Part shown: positions 11,006-11,923 of the stretch, piece by piece
Layout: each line of letters opens with the position of its first letter
How positions within the stretch are numbered: the first letter of the stretch is position 1
Origin: JBBIQZ01 sp037442065
GTDB taxonomy: Bacteria > Patescibacteriota > CPR2_A > CG2-30-33-46
Direction of reading: 5' to 3'
Assembly: GCA_037442065.1 (NCBI GenBank)
Contig: JBBIQZ010000019.1
Span: forward strand, 1-11,923
Length of the DNA stretch: 11,923 nt
The notes under the pieces: model-generated
The model's input: the letters and a program-made list of their open reading frames with translations, nothing else
Told to the model about the DNA's origin: nothing
Database searches by the model: none
Made by a program: the position numbers and the translations under genes

Positions 11006-11722
11006 TTATTTTTGCTCCGGCTTTGAATCTTGAGGCTCTTCTTTTGTTTCTTCTGCAGCTTCTTCTGTTTCTTCACCTTCTTCTTCTTTCTTTTCTACTT
11101 CTTCAACTTTTTCTACATCTTCCACAACTTCTTCTTCTAGTTCTTTTAATTCTTCTTCAGACCTTGGAGGAAAAACTTTGGCCACAACTTCCTGGGGTTC
11201 GTCTAAAACCTTAACATTGGCCGGAACTTTTAAATCGGAAACATAAATAGTATCGTCAAAAGTCTTTATAACCGAAACGTCTACCTCAATTTCGTGAGGA
11301 ATGTCCACTGGCAAAGATTCTACTTCAATATTATCTTTTTCTTTGCCCAAAACACCTTCCAACTCTCTTATTGCCGGCGATAATTCTTCGCCAACAAACT
11401 TAAGCGGGACTTCGGCCTTAACTTTTTCGGTTAACTTTACTTGGTGAAAATCTATATGAATCGGCTCTCCGGTTAAAGGATCAATTTGATGATCGGAAAT
11501 TAAAACTTTTTTTGCTTCTTTGTCGTCAATTTTTAAATTGATTAAAGTGTTTTCGCCGACCTCTTTAAAAACTTTTTTAAATTGTTTTTTATCAACTGCT
11601 ACGGACTCGGAAGAAACGTCTTTGCCATAAACAACAGCCGGCACAAACCCTTGTCTTCGCAAGGCATTTACTTTTTTGCCGGAAATTTCTCGGTTTTTAG
11701 CTTGTAAGGTTAAAGTTTCCAT
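11006..11722 (-). CDS. rplY: 50S ribosomal protein L25 (long Ctc/TL5 form)
   Basis: A 238-aa ribosomal protein that binds 5S rRNA in the large subunit. The N-terminal L25 domain (1-92) has the signature REISGKKVNALRRQGFVPAVVYGK (11-34) and HQIDPLTGEPIHIDFHQV (78-95). The C-terminal beta domain of the TL5/Ctc form follows (about 96-190, with PLKFVGEELSPAIRELEGVL and SLPVDIPHEIEVDVS). The last 48 residues are a glutamate-rich low-complexity tail, longer than in most bacteria, probably disordered. The reverse strand of this tail gives a meaningless leucine-rich open frame. The gene has a strong promoter (11801-11829), a leader of about 72 nt with repeated TATTCGTA elements, and no clear Shine-Dalgarno site. 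It lies upstream of the regulator gene on the same strand but seems separately transcribed. Confidence 0.96.
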   Translation of the reverse strand: METLTLQAKNREISGKKVNALRRQGFVPAVVYGKDVSSESVAVDKKQFKKVFKEVGENTLINLKIDDKEAKKVLISDHQIDPLTGEPIHIDFHQVKLTEKVKAEVPLKFVGEELSPAIRELEGVLGKEKDNIEVESLPVDIPHEIEVDVSVIKTFDDTIYVSDLKVPANVKVLDEPQEVVAKVFPPRSEEELKELEEEVVEDVEKVEEVEKKEEEGEETEEAAEETKEEPQDSKPEQK

Positions 11723-11800
11723 AATTACAAATTATTACGAATAGTGAGGGATCTTGCGAATGCAATACGAATATTAAATCCCTGATAACTCGTATCGCTT

Positions 11801-11829
11801 ATTGTATTAAAAACTTACACTAAGGTCAA
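11801..11829 (-). promoter_or_regulatory. Promoter of the L25 gene
   Basis: TTGACC (11829-11824) and TACAAT (11806-11801) are 17 bases apart on the minus strand, predicting a start near 11794 and a 72-nt leader. In that leader GCGAUACGA can pair with UCGUAUUGC (9 pairs including one G-U), and AGGGAT with ATCCCT. Confidence 0.6.
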
Positions 11830-11869
11830 GGGGATTAGGAGAAAATATTTTCAAAGAATGTTTTGAGAC

Positions 11870-11922
11870 GGGTTTGCTTGGTGTTTTCTGGTAAAGTTTT
11901 AAAGAAACCAGAAAACAAACCC
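11870..11922. repeat. Strong inverted repeat at the right edge
   Basis: GTTTTCTGGT (11883-11892) pairs exactly with 11907-11916, and outside it GGGTTT (11870-11875) pairs with AAACCC (11917-11922), with a one-sided 7-base bulge (GCTTGGT). The result is a 16-pair hairpin with a 14-base loop. It may be the end of a gene lying to the right, but no clear T run follows on the minus strand. No reading frame is recognised here. Confidence 0.5.
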
Positions 11923-11923
11923 A

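Noticed and set aside
11023..11214. Leucine-rich open frame on the plus strand
   Set aside because: It is the reverse complement of the glutamate-rich tail of L25 (GAA/GAG read backwards as TTC/CTC and shifted frames).

Overview
The window is AT-rich bacterial DNA with short intergenic gaps, many 4-base ATGA gene overlaps and a gene set typical of Patescibacteria (Candidate Phyla Radiation). The pointers are a nucleoside diphosphate kinase with a mid-protein insertion, an FtsB-like protein with an aromatic C-terminal tail, a lamin-tail/Ig/FN3 surface protein, a helix-turn-helix/nucleotidyltransferase-like fusion and an AT-rich palindromic repeat of a kind I recall from such genomes. The lineage is an inference; no rRNA is present to confirm it. 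TGA is a genuine stop: three genes end with a TGA inside the next gene's start (ATGA). This argues against the Gracilibacteria/Absconditabacteria code in which UGA means glycine.

Layout: (1) 1-690: a possible gene end at the left edge, a 91-aa CxxC/coiled-coil protein, and two CAU-anticodon tRNAs on the minus strand (one elongator Met or Ile2, one initiator fMet). (2) 743-3245, minus strand: an FtsB/DivIC-like cell-division protein and, upstream of it, a 672-aa cell-surface protein with signal peptide, lamin-tail domain, Ig-like repeats, FN3 and a C-terminal membrane anchor. The surface gene has a strong promoter and a ~300-nt structured 5' leader. (3) 3645-4148: ndk, converging on a 2[4Fe-4S] ferredoxin gene. 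(4) 4440-4642: a palindromic AT-rich repeat and tRNA-Arg(CCU). (5) 4668-6798, minus strand: an apparent five-gene operon of a 39-aa membrane peptide, an MFS transporter, a rubredoxin-like protein, a thioredoxin-like CPHC protein and a ferredoxin-thioredoxin-reductase catalytic subunit. (6) 6834-8575, plus strand: a membrane PH-domain protein, a membrane-anchored parvulin foldase and tRNA-Asp. (7) 8649-11722, minus strand: L25, then an operon of winged-helix/NTase-like regulator, ZIP metal transporter and AI-2E-family permease.

Functionally, region 5 plus the nearby ferredoxin could form a complete ferredoxin -> FTR -> thioredoxin-like thiol relay, translationally linked to a transporter; this is the most interesting system here. 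Several envelope genes (surface protein, foldase, PH protein, FtsB) lie close together. Many promoters resemble sigma-70 sites, and several put the predicted transcript start within about 0-3 nt of the start codon, suggesting leaderless mRNAs. Genes with clear Shine-Dalgarno sites (surface protein, parvulin, thioredoxin-like, ndk) coexist with them. I found no CRISPR, insertion sequence, phage gene or rRNA.
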